64,000 nucleotides of DNA. Source: Macrotrachela quadricornifera. Taxonomy: Eukaryota > Rotifera > Eurotatoria > Philodinida > Philodinidae. The notes beneath the pieces are model-generated. The model was not told where the DNA came from, ran no database searches, and saw only the letters and a program-made list of their open reading frames with translations. Below are positions 47,173 through 61,200 of this stretch, piece after piece. The translations under genes and the position numbers were made by a program. The stretch is taken from the NCBI GenBank assembly GCA_022393335.1, contig JAJEKB010021090.1, forward strand, positions 1,308,039 to 1,372,038, read 5' to 3'. Numbering within the stretch: position 1 is the first letter of the stretch; every line of letters begins with the position of its first letter.

Positions 47173-47825
47173 TTTTTAACGATAAGATACAATCTAAAAG
47201 AAAATTTTCTTTGAATTTAAAATGTGCTAAGACAAACAGATTGAGCATATTATTATAAGAATCTGCTGACGAGCCATCAGTAAAGATATTTTCTCTACTA
47301 AATTATGATTCATTTATAGGTTACGAACATGTAAAATCATGAATATCAGTTTTTATGAGTTTCTCCCACAAAAATGATCTTACTTGAAAACTATAATGAG
47401 CAGGCGATATAAAATTCGGTGAAAAAGAACGAATAACACAGAATATTAAAACAGTAATACAAGAAAAAAATGCTTGAAGTAAATACTAAAGAAAAGGCAA
47501 ATATTTAAAGTGCTATTGGCATTACTTAAACACATTCTTTTCGATTCACTGTATAAATAATCTTAAGTAACATACATATTTAATATCAATATTGAAATAG
47601 TATGCGCTCGAATTAAGTGAATATCGTTCTAGACATTTTTTATTTTCGCGATTGATTTTGGTAGTTATGAATAAGTTTTTCTCCAATAAACATGACATAT
47701 CACATATTCTCAAGAACTTCAATACACAAATTTGAAATAAGTTCAATCTAAGGAAAATTTTTTTTTCAAATATAGTGTTAGTTTTATATTATATGTCCTA
47801 TATTCTAGATAGATAGCCGTTTAAG
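47173..47825. promoter_or_regulatory. Divergent intergenic region between ART copy 2 and the ankyrin gene
   Basis: 653 bp between two outward-reading start codons. No clean TATA box is evident on either side; both promoters must lie here. Confidence 0.45.
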
Positions 47826-50800
47826 ATGTCGAAGGCAACGATAAAGTTAATAAAAATTGTTGAAAAAAAAGGTGGAGAGCAAGATTCATGGAGTAAGGCA
47901 CAGGAACTTCTTAATCAAGGTGCAGATATAAAAGTTTCTACTAATAATGGTTCAATGATTGATTCTGTTATCGGCCAAGAACAACGATTTCGAATAGCAA
48001 GACCATGGCACGCTGATAATTGTTTACGTTTGATTGATATACTAAAAAAAAGTGCGTCGGATCAACTTGCTGGACAAGTATTCTCGCCAAATGGTAGTAA
48101 TATCGATGAAATGCATAAATTAGTAGAGTTAAAAGGCAGTTGTTATCAATCTGAAACATATGGACCATTAGGTTTATTAGGTTCATTGTTAAATCAAAAT
48201 CAAATTCCCATCCGGCTTGATGTTGTTCAATTTCTAGTTGAGAATGATTCACATACAAAATATAGTTTGACTACCGTTGATGATCAACAACAAACATGTT
48301 TATCTTTAGCAAAAAAAAATCCCAATTGTCCAAAAGATGTTATTAATTATATCCAACAACAGTTTGATATGATTCTCAATCAAATTCCTTTTACAAATCC
48401 CCAGATGAATATAAATGAAATTATCGAATGGATTAGACACGATGCCAATAAGGAATCAACCGATAAGTACGGAAATACCGTTCTATCAAATGCTGTTATT
48501 GCTAATAATTTGGAACTCGTTCGTATTCTTGTGTCTATCGGGAGCAATACTTTACATACTAATAAAAAAGGCCTTACACCTTTACAACTAGCCAAAGAAG
48601 CTCCAATAAGAAATCCTCAACTAATAAAAATTCTCGATGTACAAGGTGTAAATGTTAAATTAATCGATTTAATTAAACAAGAAAAATCCGAATTGACAAT
48701 CGAAGGAATCAATAATTTTCTGCAAAATGGAGCTAATATTAATGCTACACTGACCAATAATGATTCATTTCTACATATTTTGATAGTTAATGATGGTACT
48801 CCTCAAATGATCACTAATTTTGTCAATGATCTCAATGCTGATATATCAGCAACAAATATCAATGGATATCGACCCATTGAAACATGTATTATTCAAGATA
48901 AACATCCATATACTCGTTTACTTACTTTTTTCAAATTATCGAAAATGACTACAGATTTCTTCATCAATTCAAAACTGAACAAAACTCTTCTACAATTTGC
49001 TATTGAACAAAAACGTTCTGAAGCCGCAAAAATCATTCAGGATGAATTGAATCTTCGTTTATGGAACTGTGTAACACGTACTAACACAAACGAGACAAAT
49101 AATAAAACTCTTATCGATGAAATCAAACAATTGATTAATTACGGTGCTCAAATTAATTCCAAACATAAAAATGACATGTATCAAGGTTGGACAATATTAC
49201 ATTTAACATGTAAAACAAATATAAAATCCCTTGTTCAATATCTAATTGAAGATGGAAAAGCTGATTACATGATACAAAATCCTAATGGTGATTATCCAAT
49301 TTCTGTTGCAGCTGAATATGGTCATTTAGAGATTGTCGAATATTTACGTGATTTATCAAATTCAAATTTGAATGTATTTAATAAAGATCAGCAAACACCT
49401 TTACATTTAGCAACAAAAAATCATCATTTACTTGTTGTTCGATATCTCGTTAAATGGGGTGCTGATCATCAAGCTCGAAATTCATCGAAACAAACTCCTC
49501 TGGATATAGCACGTACAAACGTTTCAAAAAACAAAAATGAAGAAATAAATGATCATAAATTAATTCAATTTCTTGAACAATTAATTTGTCCATCAGTGAA
49601 TAATCTAGATAAACAATCGATAAACACAAGAAAAGCAACTTATGATTTTGATACATGTGAATTAGTTACACCAATAGATATTAATCCAATTGAAGTACAA
49701 AATGAAGATGGTGAAGGAGCATTGGGTATAACAAGCAAAGGTTTTCTTCAAGGAAATCCAAATAATAATTTACATGATGCCGCGAAAAATGGATTCATTT
49801 TTGCAGCTCAACAAGCTATTGGTCAAGGAGCTAATATTCGACATCGAAGAGATGGTTATAATCCATATGAATTAGCACAAATCTCAGCACAAAAATGTTT
49901 AACAAAATTAAATTTGCCAAACCTTACTTTAGAAAATCGTACAACTCAACAAAATAAGTTAGCCGGTTGTCAACAAATTGCTTATATTATTCAACAGATC
50001 GCACAACAAAAATTACTTGCAGCTATTGATCAATCGAATGCAGGTCTAGTCATGGCATATCATCTTGCGGGATCACCACTAACCACTGACTTATTACACA
50101 GAGCTTGTACTACATCCGATAATGTTGAAATTATCGATTATCTTATTAATCAAAGTATCGAGATTTATCAATCTTTGATCAATTATTCGTCTCATGATTC
50201 TTTATATAAAAGTGCAAAAAAGAGAAAATTAACTAAAGTAGCTTATTATCTCAAATATCGATTATCAGTAGAATGTACAAAAGCCATTAAAGAAAATAAT
50301 CTTGAACTTGTCAAGAAACTAGTAGATAGCGGAGCTAGTGTCGATATGCATAATACAAATAATCTCCAAGAAGCATTACAACATCAAAATTTTGAAATGA
50401 TCAAATTTCTTTGTCATAATGGTGCAAAAATGCCCTATGAATGGCTCAATGCAAAAAGCATTACTCTTCCCTCGACTGTATCCCAACAATTAAAACCCGA
50501 AATTAAATTTCTTATTAATCGATATCTAATCGATCGACGACTTCGTTTTTCCGCTGCTAGTGGCGATCTTGATTCCATGATTCAATGTCAACATCTTGGT
50601 GCTGATATAAATTCTGTTAATTGTCATGGTTCAACTGCACTCTTATGCACAATTCAACATGGAAACTATTTTTCAATTGTTCATGCTCTTGTTTCATCTG
50701 GTGCATCGATGTTACATTCAAATGATAATGAACCTCGATCATTGATTGATATTGCACGAAAAAAGAATTATAAACAAATCTCTGCCTATCTCTCCAATGA

Positions 50801-53800
50801 ATTAAATATACAATTTATTTCTTCAATTCTTAATAATGATCGAACAAGTGCAGAGAAATTTGCAGAATTAGGCGCTGATTTAAATTATCAAGATGAACAA
50901 AAACGTACAGCGTTGCACTATGCTGTTCAATACCATGATATTCATCTTATTACATGGTTATGTGACTGTGGTAGTAATACAGCACTACCTGATATCAATG
51001 GTGATTATCCATTAATGATAGCAACAGAAAAAGGTAACGTGAGAAATTTCATCATTTTGAATGAATTTCACTGTTTTTTAATCTAGGGAATTATACTATC
51101 GTTGAATATTTTGTTACAAAACATCCAGGAACAAAAAGTCAAAGAAACAAAGATAGTCTCACTGCTTTACAAATTGCTGAAAAACTTGGATATTCACGAA
51201 TTGCTTACGTACTTGAACATGGAAAAGCCGCACCCGATTCTTTAAAAGATGAACAAGAAAATACTGATGAAGAATTAACACAAGCATCTCGGAATGGTCC
51301 CATCGAAATAATTCATGAATTCATCAAACAACGATACGAATCAAGAGAAAAGAAAAAACTATTATGCGAAAAAATGATTAAAGTTGCTAGAGAAGCCAAT
51401 CAATGGCAAATTGTCGAAGATCTCGAACGATATTACAATGCAGATTTGGGAAAAGATGGAGATTCGGATGTAAGACAAAGAGATGGGTTTTCATTATCGA
51501 AAAAGTATCAAGGTGTCTTACTTGGATTGTTAGGTGGATTAAGTAGTCTTATTACCGGTAGTCCAGTGGTGTTAGATCCTAATGATCCAAATACATACAA
51601 AAATCTTTTCTCTAGTCTCAATTCTAATGTAGCCAAACAAGTACAAGAACTCCAACAAGTAACAAATGATAAAGATGTAAAGAAATTAATTGAACAAGAT
51701 TCAGCACATACAAAAGAAGAATTAATTAAAATTGATGAAGCATTAGAAGAATATTCAGAGAAAACAAATTCTTTACAACGACATATTAATGATATTGATC
51801 AACGTCTTTTTAATATTCAAAAACAAAATAAAGGAACAGCTTTAGAACGAAAAGAATTAATGGAAGAAAGAGAATCATATAAAAAACAATTTTCTGCATT
51901 TGAATGTACAATGATTTTATATAAACGTCAACAAGAAACGATTTTAATTCGACAGAATACAATGAATTTTATCAAAGAAAATACAAATTTAGCATTATTC
52001 TATCGAACAATTGAAAATAGTTTACATGCTTTACTTTATAGTATTCTATCGGCACAAGGTGGATATGTCAAAAGAGAAACAACTTTACCATTCAGTAAGT
52101 CTATTTCAAAGATGAGAGGTGGATTTTTATGATATATTATTTATTTTCTAGTGAGTATTATAATGTCAAATATAAAATCATCAATGAATCCTGTTCTATC
52201 AAAACTAAATGAAAAAGAACAAAAACAAGAATGGCATAATATTTCAACTTTAGGTAATATTGAAGAACTTAGACGAATTGCATCAGATACAGCTGGAATG
52301 ATAACTCTATACTATAAAGAACAAATTCAATCGATTGATCCATTCGAAAAGATTAAGGCTACTAATATATTAAATACTAAAATCAAACGTATTAAAGATT
52401 CTTATTACAATGTTCGTCCAGAAAATTTTGAAGAAATATCTATTGTTATGATTGCTGAATATATTACTAATTGGATTATCGATGCTCTCAAAGCCGGTCA
52501 AAACGAAATTAATCCACTTAAACCTTTACCACAACAATTCTGGCTATATGTAGCTAAGAAAAATCCTTTTGATCAAAGAACAACTTCTAGAGTAACTGAT
52601 AGAATTGGTCTTTCAGATGGAGAACAAAAGATTTCTTTGAAAACTAAAGATTCATTTGGCAACGATACTAAAGTATCAGTACAAGTACGTCATCTAATTG
52701 GTTGTGTTTCTGTCGTTGAAACTGATGGGAGAATTTATCAATATGTAGTACCAAAAAACTCTCCTTATAATGAACTCAATAATCTCGATATTTTCGGATA
52801 TGTCTATGTTACACCATTTTCATCCGATATCGAAGCATTACATTCGATTGTTGACGGACGAAAATTACAACCAGCTAAATATGATACAAATGGAGATATT
52901 TTAACAAAATGTCAAGAAATTATGAAGTATGCAGAAGCTTATAACTATAGAGATGGGGAACATCTCGGTGAATCATCAATTACAAAAGAAACTGCTCGTC
53001 AAGTTGCTAAAGTACTTCATGAAGAAAAGATTTTTATCGATCCAAAAGATCTTCAAAATCAATTGAAAACAGAACATGAAAAAATAGAAATAAATATTGA
53101 CATATTACGTGAAGATATACAATCTAAACAAATATTTTATCAAACATCAATCGATGCAATTCATGAACAAGTTAAACAAGAATCGATAATAAATCGAGAA
53201 ACAATGAAAAAAGATAATGAATTACATTATAATCAACTATCACAAAATCTCAATGAACAATTGAAAGATATTGAAAAATATCTACATCATCTTTTTCAAA
53301 GACGTATCAACGCTATCGAACAAAAATTACGACAGACAACAGAAGATATTCGAACAATTGCTGAAACAGCCAAAGTTCAATCACTTCAAGCCATTTCAGA
53401 AGCCAATCAAGCAAATCAAATAAGTATTAAATCATCACAACAAGCAGCACAAGCTGCAGCAACTGCTCACAATTTAGTAGAATCGACTGAACAACGACGT
53501 AAAGAACTTCAATTAACTGTCAATAATTGTGAGATGACCATGAAACAAACGGCTGTTGCTCAGGAAGAATTTTCTAAACGAATGATAATGGAAATGCGTA
53601 CTAAAATGGAGAGTGATATTCAAAATGCGAAAGAAACAGTTCGTGAATCTGCAACAAGCGCGAAAGAATCAGCACGAATTGCTAAAGAATCAACACAATA
53701 TGTACAAGATATTCAAAAAACAACAAAAAATCAACTTGAACTTCAAAAGAAAGAAATTGAAAAAACACTTGCAGAAGCTAAAGAAGTCCGACAATACAGT

Positions 53801-53953
53801 GAAAGAGCGGCTGATGAAGCCAAAGAAGCTGGAAAACATGCCAGACGAGCTGCAGATACGGGAACAGCAGCGCTTGATAAAGTCAATAACATTCAAGAAC
53901 ACGTCAACAAAACACTCGAACAAATTGAAAAAATAAAAAGACGACTTCAATGA
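47826..53953 (+). CDS. Giant ankyrin-repeat protein with C-terminal coiled coil
   Basis: Three exons: 47826-51033, 51087-52094 and 52152-53953. Introns of 53 and 57 nt (AAAAAG|GTAACG, TTCA|GTAAGT) are both phase 1 and restore the frame, giving 2005 residues. Residues about 40-1160 contain many diverged ankyrin repeats (GNTVLSNAVIANNLELVRIL, QTPLHLATKNHHLLVVRYLV, RTALHYAVQYHDIHLITWL). A short hydrophobic Gly/Leu segment (GVLLGLLGGLSSLITG) lies at about 1213-1228, then a coiled coil to about 1360. Residues about 1450-1690 are a globular unit I do not recognise (QFWLYVAKKNPFDQ, DIFGYVYVTPF). From about 1700 to the end is a long heptad region rich in Ala, Lys, Glu and Gln. Probably a cytosolic scaffold; function inferred only from architecture. 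No enzyme motif. Confidence 0.85.
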
Positions 53954-54109
53954 AAAACCATTTCAACTGTCTACAATACACATTTTCCTTTTTTCGAAAA
54001 CGATCCTCTTCTATATGAACTTTGCCTATCCAAAAGCTAAAGGTTTCAGATTATTTTATAGAATATAAGACTGATGATAATCATTTTATTTCTGATTATT
54101 TACTGGAAA

Positions 54110-54700
54110 AATAAAATAAAAAGTAGAAGTCAATTTTTTCAAGCATTCAAAAAACATACCTTGGCGACAGAAAACATTCGAGGAAAGGAACGAGAAGATA
54201 TTTGTGATCATCCTCGAACAAATCTTTTTTGCATCACATGATCAGTTTCGCTATTATTTTCATCCACAGATCATTCGATGGTTTGTTTCTTATCAATAGA
54301 TTAAAAAAAGAATTCTAAATTCAATTAATTATCTTATCGGTAGATCATCATTTGAATCGTCATAGTAAACAGTTTGAAGATCATTTCTATTTCGAAAAGA
54401 AGAATTAGAACATGACTTTATGTTTCATTTAAACAGGTGATATACGCGATGCTTGTGAAAGACATAATATTCGTCTTCAACATCTGCCATATATTCTTTC
54501 TTTTAAAATAACACATTCAGAATACATTCAAACAGGAAGACGACATCAAGGACATATTTAATGCATTTTAGCATGGGATACTTTCATCACATCAACCATG
54601 GACATTATGAATGATCTTCGATACTCAAGAAGTTCAATCTATTTTCGAAAATATTCTTTCAGCCGAATTTTATCATCGATATTTGTATATATAATACAGT
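54110..54700 (+). pseudogene. Decayed gene remnant, family unknown
   Basis: Several short coherent frames follow the ankyrin gene. About 54140-54302 reads EEKF-like EERNEKIFVIILEQ and DQFRYYFHPQIIRWFVSYQ. After an acceptor TTTAAACAG (54435) comes DIRDACERHNIRLQHLPYIL and a stop. In another frame follows FDTQEVQSIFENILSAEFYH. They look like pieces of one protein broken by stops and shifts. I do not recognise the family. Confidence 0.35.
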
Positions 54701-55229
54701 TAGATGACAAGAATTATTCTATGGATTATTAAACACGCTTCGGATGGCTTTACAAACATATTTAATCCTAAAAAAATGTTCACATGGTCAAGTCAAACAT
54801 GAAAAAGAACAATAAATTTATCTTAAAATAATGACTTATAAAATGATTCAATGGATCAATCGAAATGTAAAATAATAGAATTACTCGATAATAAGTATGA
54901 TTGTTTACGTATAAATCAATATATTTGATCCATCCAAATATAAAACTATATAATTTCTTTTAAAAATACTTATTCAGTTTTTCATGTTGATTCACAATAT
55001 AATATTTTTAGAAAAAGGTCTAACAAAATAAATCTCGTTAGATATATTCTAATAGTAGTTATCTGACTTTTGAACATTTTTTTCTGTTCAACAATGGTCG
55101 AATAAAAGCGGTTTAATTAAACCATGTATGAATGAATGAGAAAAAAATTCACTCGAATTTTGCATTTTTTTGCATTTTATAATTATTGTGAATTTGTATC
55201 AGTTATTATAGATTTAATTATGAGTCATA
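54701..55229. other. Intergenic, no gene seen
   Basis: Very AT-rich 3' flank of the minus-strand membrane-protein gene. Confidence 0.4.
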
Positions 55230-58200
55230 TCAGTTTCCATACACAAGAAATTTGGCCCAGGCTACCCATGATGGACTAGTGACGGTATAAAGACGAAGAA
55301 ATCGTACGTTAGTCAATGGTGGATTGTATGTTATATTAATCCATTGACTTGAATATGTCACGCCAGTTAAATTACTTGCTACTTGGAAAGAGCTTGTAGT
55401 AGGACCATAGAAAATCTCATGTCGCGTCGTACCAGTAGGTGTTTGAATAACTGATAGACAAATAAGACTAACATTGTGTGTATTTGTAAGCTCGAGTTGT
55501 ACCCATTGAGGAGCGTTTCCACCAGAGTTAAATATTGTGCCTTGAGATCGATCAACAAGACCATCACCTTGGGCAGTAGCTGAACCAGCTCCACTATAAA
55601 ATGCAGAAGCTGTTACTTGGGCAGTCAGTGATAAAGCTGGAACTAAAGTAGAAAAATCAATTACTATTTCTCATGTTAAATAATTAATGTGAGAATACAG
55701 AAGTAAAAAACAAACATGCACAAGGCATAACCTCCCCAAATGACACACTCTGTTTGGGTTCATATTTTGCCTATACGTAACACTCATAGAGTAGATAAGA
55801 GTCCTAAAAGGGTTCGTTCCCATAGCCTGCTGTTATTGGGATACTGCGTTTTTGAAGTATTGGAATAACTCATTGTCGTGATCCCCTTAAGGGACTTGAA
55901 AAATTTCATTTTCGAATTTCAACTTAAAACTTTGTATAGAGTGAGGTTTCAATGAGTGTGGGTTATTGTGAAAGTTTCAGTTTTCCTGAATGCTTCTAAT
56001 GGCAAATAAGAACATCATAACTTGCTCCTGCAAGCGATATTAGGTTATCAAAGCTGTATCCTAGGGTAGGAACAGGCCTGAAAATTTCACAATAAACCAC
56101 TCTCATTGAGACCTTACTCTATACAAGGTTTCAAGTCGAAATTCAAAAATGAGATTTTTTTGGATGTCCCTGAGGGGGACCATGACAGTGAGTTATTCCA
56201 ATACTCTAAAAATGCAGTATCCCAACAATAACGGACTATGAGAACGAATCCTTTTAGGGCTCTTATCTACGCTATGAGTCCTACGTAGAGGCAAAATATG
56301 AACCCAAACAGAGGGTGACAGTTGGGGAGGATTCCTCGAGAGAAATGTTCATTATCAAACCCTATCGTTTAAATAACATGACGTTTGCTTGCAATGAAAC
56401 GATATTTTTTTTACTATTTTACTGATACCGAGAGATAAAAAAGCATAGAGAAATCTTGACTTAGGTTTTATTTATCGTCTTCTATTTTTCATACTAATGT
56501 AATATAAATTATCAAGTTCTATTCAATCAATGCATACACTTAAGACTATTGTTCAAGAAAGTAGTAAAGCAAACTCTACAGATTTATTTAAAGAACCGAG
56601 TCTACGAAAGATACGCACGAGTGTGCGGATAGAATTTTGAAGACAAAACAGACCCATCTAACTTCACTTACATCCTCATTTGTCCTCTCTCTCATTATCA
56701 TCTACAGCTGCGCCCTCATCCTCACTTCGTACCCTGATGTGCACGCTCGTGTTCAAGTTTCGAGATCCCTAAAGAACCACCCCCTTAGATAACTCACATT
56801 TTCGAAGATAAATCACGATTGAATTTTTATTATACAGCGATGCACCAAAATCTTGTCTTTCATATTATATATCGCCTCTCCCAACAAGAAACTATTATTG
56901 AAATTTGTGAAATATTTGAAAAGAGTTTTGAATTTGACCTGAACTTGACTGAAAATTGAATTTTTGAAGTTTTTCTTGGTCCAATCCAATTGTATTTCAG
57001 ACTTATCTATTATACTCTCTCAAATCTAACCATAGATTTGAAAAGAGTATTGAAAACTGAACAGAGATAACATGAAAAATCGATGCTAGGTTGAGAAGTC
57101 TCAATACTAAAAGTATATAAACATTTGATCAAAAATTCCAGGAATTGACTGGAATTGGTTTTTTCCCTGTTCAAAAGTAACATGGCCACCATTGAGACTT
57201 TTCAACCTAGCATCTATTTTTCATGTTATTTATGCTCAGTTTTCAACACTCTTTTCAAATGTATGGTAGATTTAAAAGAGTATAATAGACAAGTCTGAAA
57301 TACAATTGGATTCGACAGAATTTGACCAAGAAAAACTTCGAAAATTCAATTTTCAGTCAAATTCAAAACTTTTTTTTTAATATATCACAAAGGAACTGGT
57401 GCATATACCCCCCCCGCGAGATTTCTTTCCTTTCAGTTATTTTTTTGTAGAGACTCATGTGGAGATACAAGATCAGCAAACCAGAACGTGGACTTTTTTA
57501 GTCTTAGGAAAAAAGTCAGTATTTTAGGAGAAGGATCATCATCAATGGGTATTTATTCCCTTATTATGTCAAGACCTATATCTTATCCATAGTTGCATGA
57601 ATAATAACCAAATTTTTACTATATATACAACTAAATGTTCTCTACAAAATAAAATTAAAATCATCTTATTCAATGACTATCCTGACGACCACTGCCTATC
57701 ATAAAAAATTCTCTTTTTAACACTTGTTTTTCAACGTACGACAGACATTGTTTAATCTATAACTTCAGAAAGACTTGCAGCTAAAAAGTGAAACTTTCAC
57801 CACAAATGCAACTTTATAAAATCTATCAAATGAAAAAAGAAAAGCAAAAAACTATGTTAATCTTTATTAGTAGGATTCAAACTTCTGAAGAGGCAGAGTT
57901 TAAGAGACAAAACATATCAGAAAACAGCTAGTTTTTTAAGATTTTCGTTATCAAAAGTTGCTTTTTATGAAAAATAAACATCATATTCAGAATCAGCATG
58001 TCGAAATACACGAAAAACTTTAATTTTTAACGCGAAATATTTTCCATCAAAATTTCGTCCCGTAGGGGGGTACAGGTAAAAATTATCAAGTAAAAACGCT
58101 GAGGGGGAGTAGGGGAACAATTTTAATAGAAATGTTTCACGCTAAAAAATAAAGTTTATGGTAGATTTTAGCACGCTGATTCTGAATATCGTGTTTATTT

Positions 58201-61200
58201 CCCATCAAAAGCAATTTTCAATAACTAAAATCTCAAAATATTAACTGTTTTTGTGGTATTTTATATGGAAATTCACTCTTTCTTAAAATATCAGTTTTTT
58301 TGCTAACAGTAAAAAAGTCCACGTTCTGGTTTAATGATCTTGTATCTTCACATGAGTCTCTACAAAAAAATAACTGAAAGGAAAGAAAACTCACGGGGGG
58401 GGGGGGGGGGGGGTATAACCCATGGGAAAAGCACCAGTTCCTTTCAATAATAGTTTCGGATAGAGCAGAAAAGACTGAGTACAGCTGATATATTCAAACC
58501 GCAAACAATTCGGCTCTTCACCAGGCAAAAATGACATCTTTGAAACCATAGCCTAAGATTTGGTGCATATCTACTTCTCAATAGAAAATCATTTTGGAGG
58601 GAGAGAGAGGCTTTTGATCTATTCTTAATAGTCTAGATACTTATGTTATAGCTATAATACACGATTATCAAAGACTTTGTAAAGAAAGTATACAGCTCTT
58701 TCTGGCTTCGCATTCATATCGTATTAGCCTATGACTGATTCGGAATATTGCTATGTATAACCCACCAGGAGTCGTTGTAGTTGTGCTAGTTGTAGTAGTA
58801 GTCGTTGTTGTTACTGATGTTGTTGAGGTCGTGCTAGTACTAGTAGTAGTTGTTGTTACTGAAGTTGTTGAAGTAGTGGTAATTGTAGTAGTAGTAGTTA
58901 CTGTTGTTTCTGTTGTGATAGTTGTAGTTGTTGTTTTCGCTTCCTTCGGTGTAGTCAGATAAACGATCAATGCAGGAATACCTGCACCAACAAGTATAAG
59001 ACCACATAGAGAGAGAAATAAATACAAGCTTAAATATCGACGACTAATAAAATAATAAAATAAAAATCTTTAGTTGCAATATTTCTATATTATAATAAAA
59101 TAAATGTGAAAACTTCGGATTCAAATCCATGTGTTATGTGTACTTCAAAAAGTTAAAATAATTGACGAGAAATTGACTTTGATCGAACTGTCTAAAAACT
59201 AGCTATCTTGAGTCTATGCTCAGCATTTTGACCTCATCTCGTCAATGGATTGAACACTTGAGCTCTGCAGAATCTCAATTGGATAGAAAACAGTTTAGTC
59301 TACAAATTCATTCTACTCATGTGAATCAGTTATGAGATAAAAGAAGTGCTAGAAGTCAAAAACTGAGGAAATCTTACACTCCGGTACGGTGGTATTTTAG
59401 ATTTTTCTCACCTGGTAGACGATATCCTAGGCTTAGTTTTCTACAAGACATATATCTCATTAAGACACATCTTTTCTAACTAAATTATAAGAATAAAAAA
59501 ACCTGGGAAGCCAAATTAGCATGGATGACATTGTAGGCGACCCTATCGAGTGATCATTGACTCAACTTCCAAAGTGATATTTTATCTTTAGAAATTTCAG
59601 AAAACGAGTTCAAATTCATGCTCAGCTTAGAAAACTGGGTACAGAGGAGTTATTTAAGAATGGATTTGGGCTTGTATCTATCGAGATTATAGTCATAGGT
59701 AACCTCATGGATCAATCAGAGATATATGATAGACAGAGGCATCAGTATTTTTATAATAATCTCCCAATATAAATAGCTATCGATTTCGGATTTTGTTCCA
59801 TGTGATAACTCTTTTTAGTAGCGACAAAACCACGCATCTAGAACAGTCCAAAGTCGCTAGTCACCCGAGACATATTTAGGCATGCTGGCCTTGAGATACA
59901 GATTTTGTGCATTTTGGAACTCTGTTTAGGCAGCCTTCGCTTAAAAAACTCCGATTTCATTCAAAACTAATATCATACTCGGAGTCAATATAAAAAATTG
60001 AGTCGATTCATATATTTTAAATAATCCCGAGAAAAAATTTCTGTACTTCCTTTCAGGGATGATCTGATCAATTGTAACAATTTTTTCGATAACTGATCCA
60101 TTTCTTGCCGGATCCTTCTCATGCTCTTCTCTTGCCCGAGATATTGATCAGACAAATCTGTACACAAAATTTCAGTTCAATCAAATATAATTGTAAAGAG
60201 TTATCGTGTAAACGAAAGGACACAGTGACCGATTCTAGAGTATACTCACTTTTTAAGTATACAAAAAAATATTTATAAGAATATTACTTACGGTTTCTTA
60301 TTCTTCTTGGTGTCTTTTTCTGGTCGTGCACTCTTTAAATCCGTTGGATTCGACCATGCATTAGTCGATTTTGTTATATATGACGCCAATTTGACGGATG
60401 CCGACCCAATCGTTGCCGATAATCGGGAATTTTGACTTCTGTGAAGCTAAAAGGAAACAAATAATAGATTTCTAAACAATATTGAGATGTCAAGAACTAT
60501 CAAAAAGGCAGATTAAAAGGAAACGATTTTGTAATAGAAATTTATAGAAGAATCTGTAGAATTCTTGTTTAGTAAAAGTAATAAAATGTAATCCCACGTA
60601 GATATATTTATGATAAATATGAAGTGATGTATAAAAGTTTCGGCGTCATGAAAACCTTCATTTTGGACCTTCTGTATAGTGACTTAGTGAAAAAAACTAA
60701 TAACTAAAATTGATTAGAAATCAATTAAAAATGGCTATACATTAATGGGTATAGTATTACACCTGATGAGGTAGTAATCTCTATCTTTCCCTACAAAAAT
60801 GTCGTACTGGCTCCACAAACGATGATGCACAGCAGCTAAGATATACGAGATCTATTCAAAAAAATGATATGAAATGATTATCTCACACGTATTTGTTCAG
60901 ACAAAAATTCTTTTAAAAATGTGTTACCTCTTTATTGTCGCTTGAAGTATCTGTTCCATAGAAACCAGAGTTGGATGGAGTGCCAGTTTTTAATAGATAA
61001 CAATCCTAGAAAATAATTATTCAGAAGATTGTGTTAATTATATGTCTTCGAAACAACAATCTTAAAGATCTCACATCAAATTTTAATGAATGATCTTCGA
61101 AGTGATGAGGAGCTTTAATGGACTGAATACTTTTTGGTCGCGAACTCCCAGTGACCAGCTTCGCTTGCGATCGATCCTCAGTATGATCAGAAGATTTAAT

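Noticed and set aside
58396..58413. Long G run (also at 39378 and 42490) as a telomere or quadruplex signal
   Set aside because: Not a telomeric hexamer repeat. The 58396 run pairs with a C run in the other palindrome arm. Lengths may also be assembly errors.
58753..58962. Val-rich frame on the plus strand
   Set aside because: It is the complement of the Thr-rich stalk exon; the minus-strand reading has a membrane segment and in-phase splice sites.
59985..60180. Possible extra exon in an intron of the membrane-protein gene (QEMDQLSKKLLQLI)
   Set aside because: A good acceptor precedes it, but no donor follows and it would stop the reading frame when joined to exon 4.
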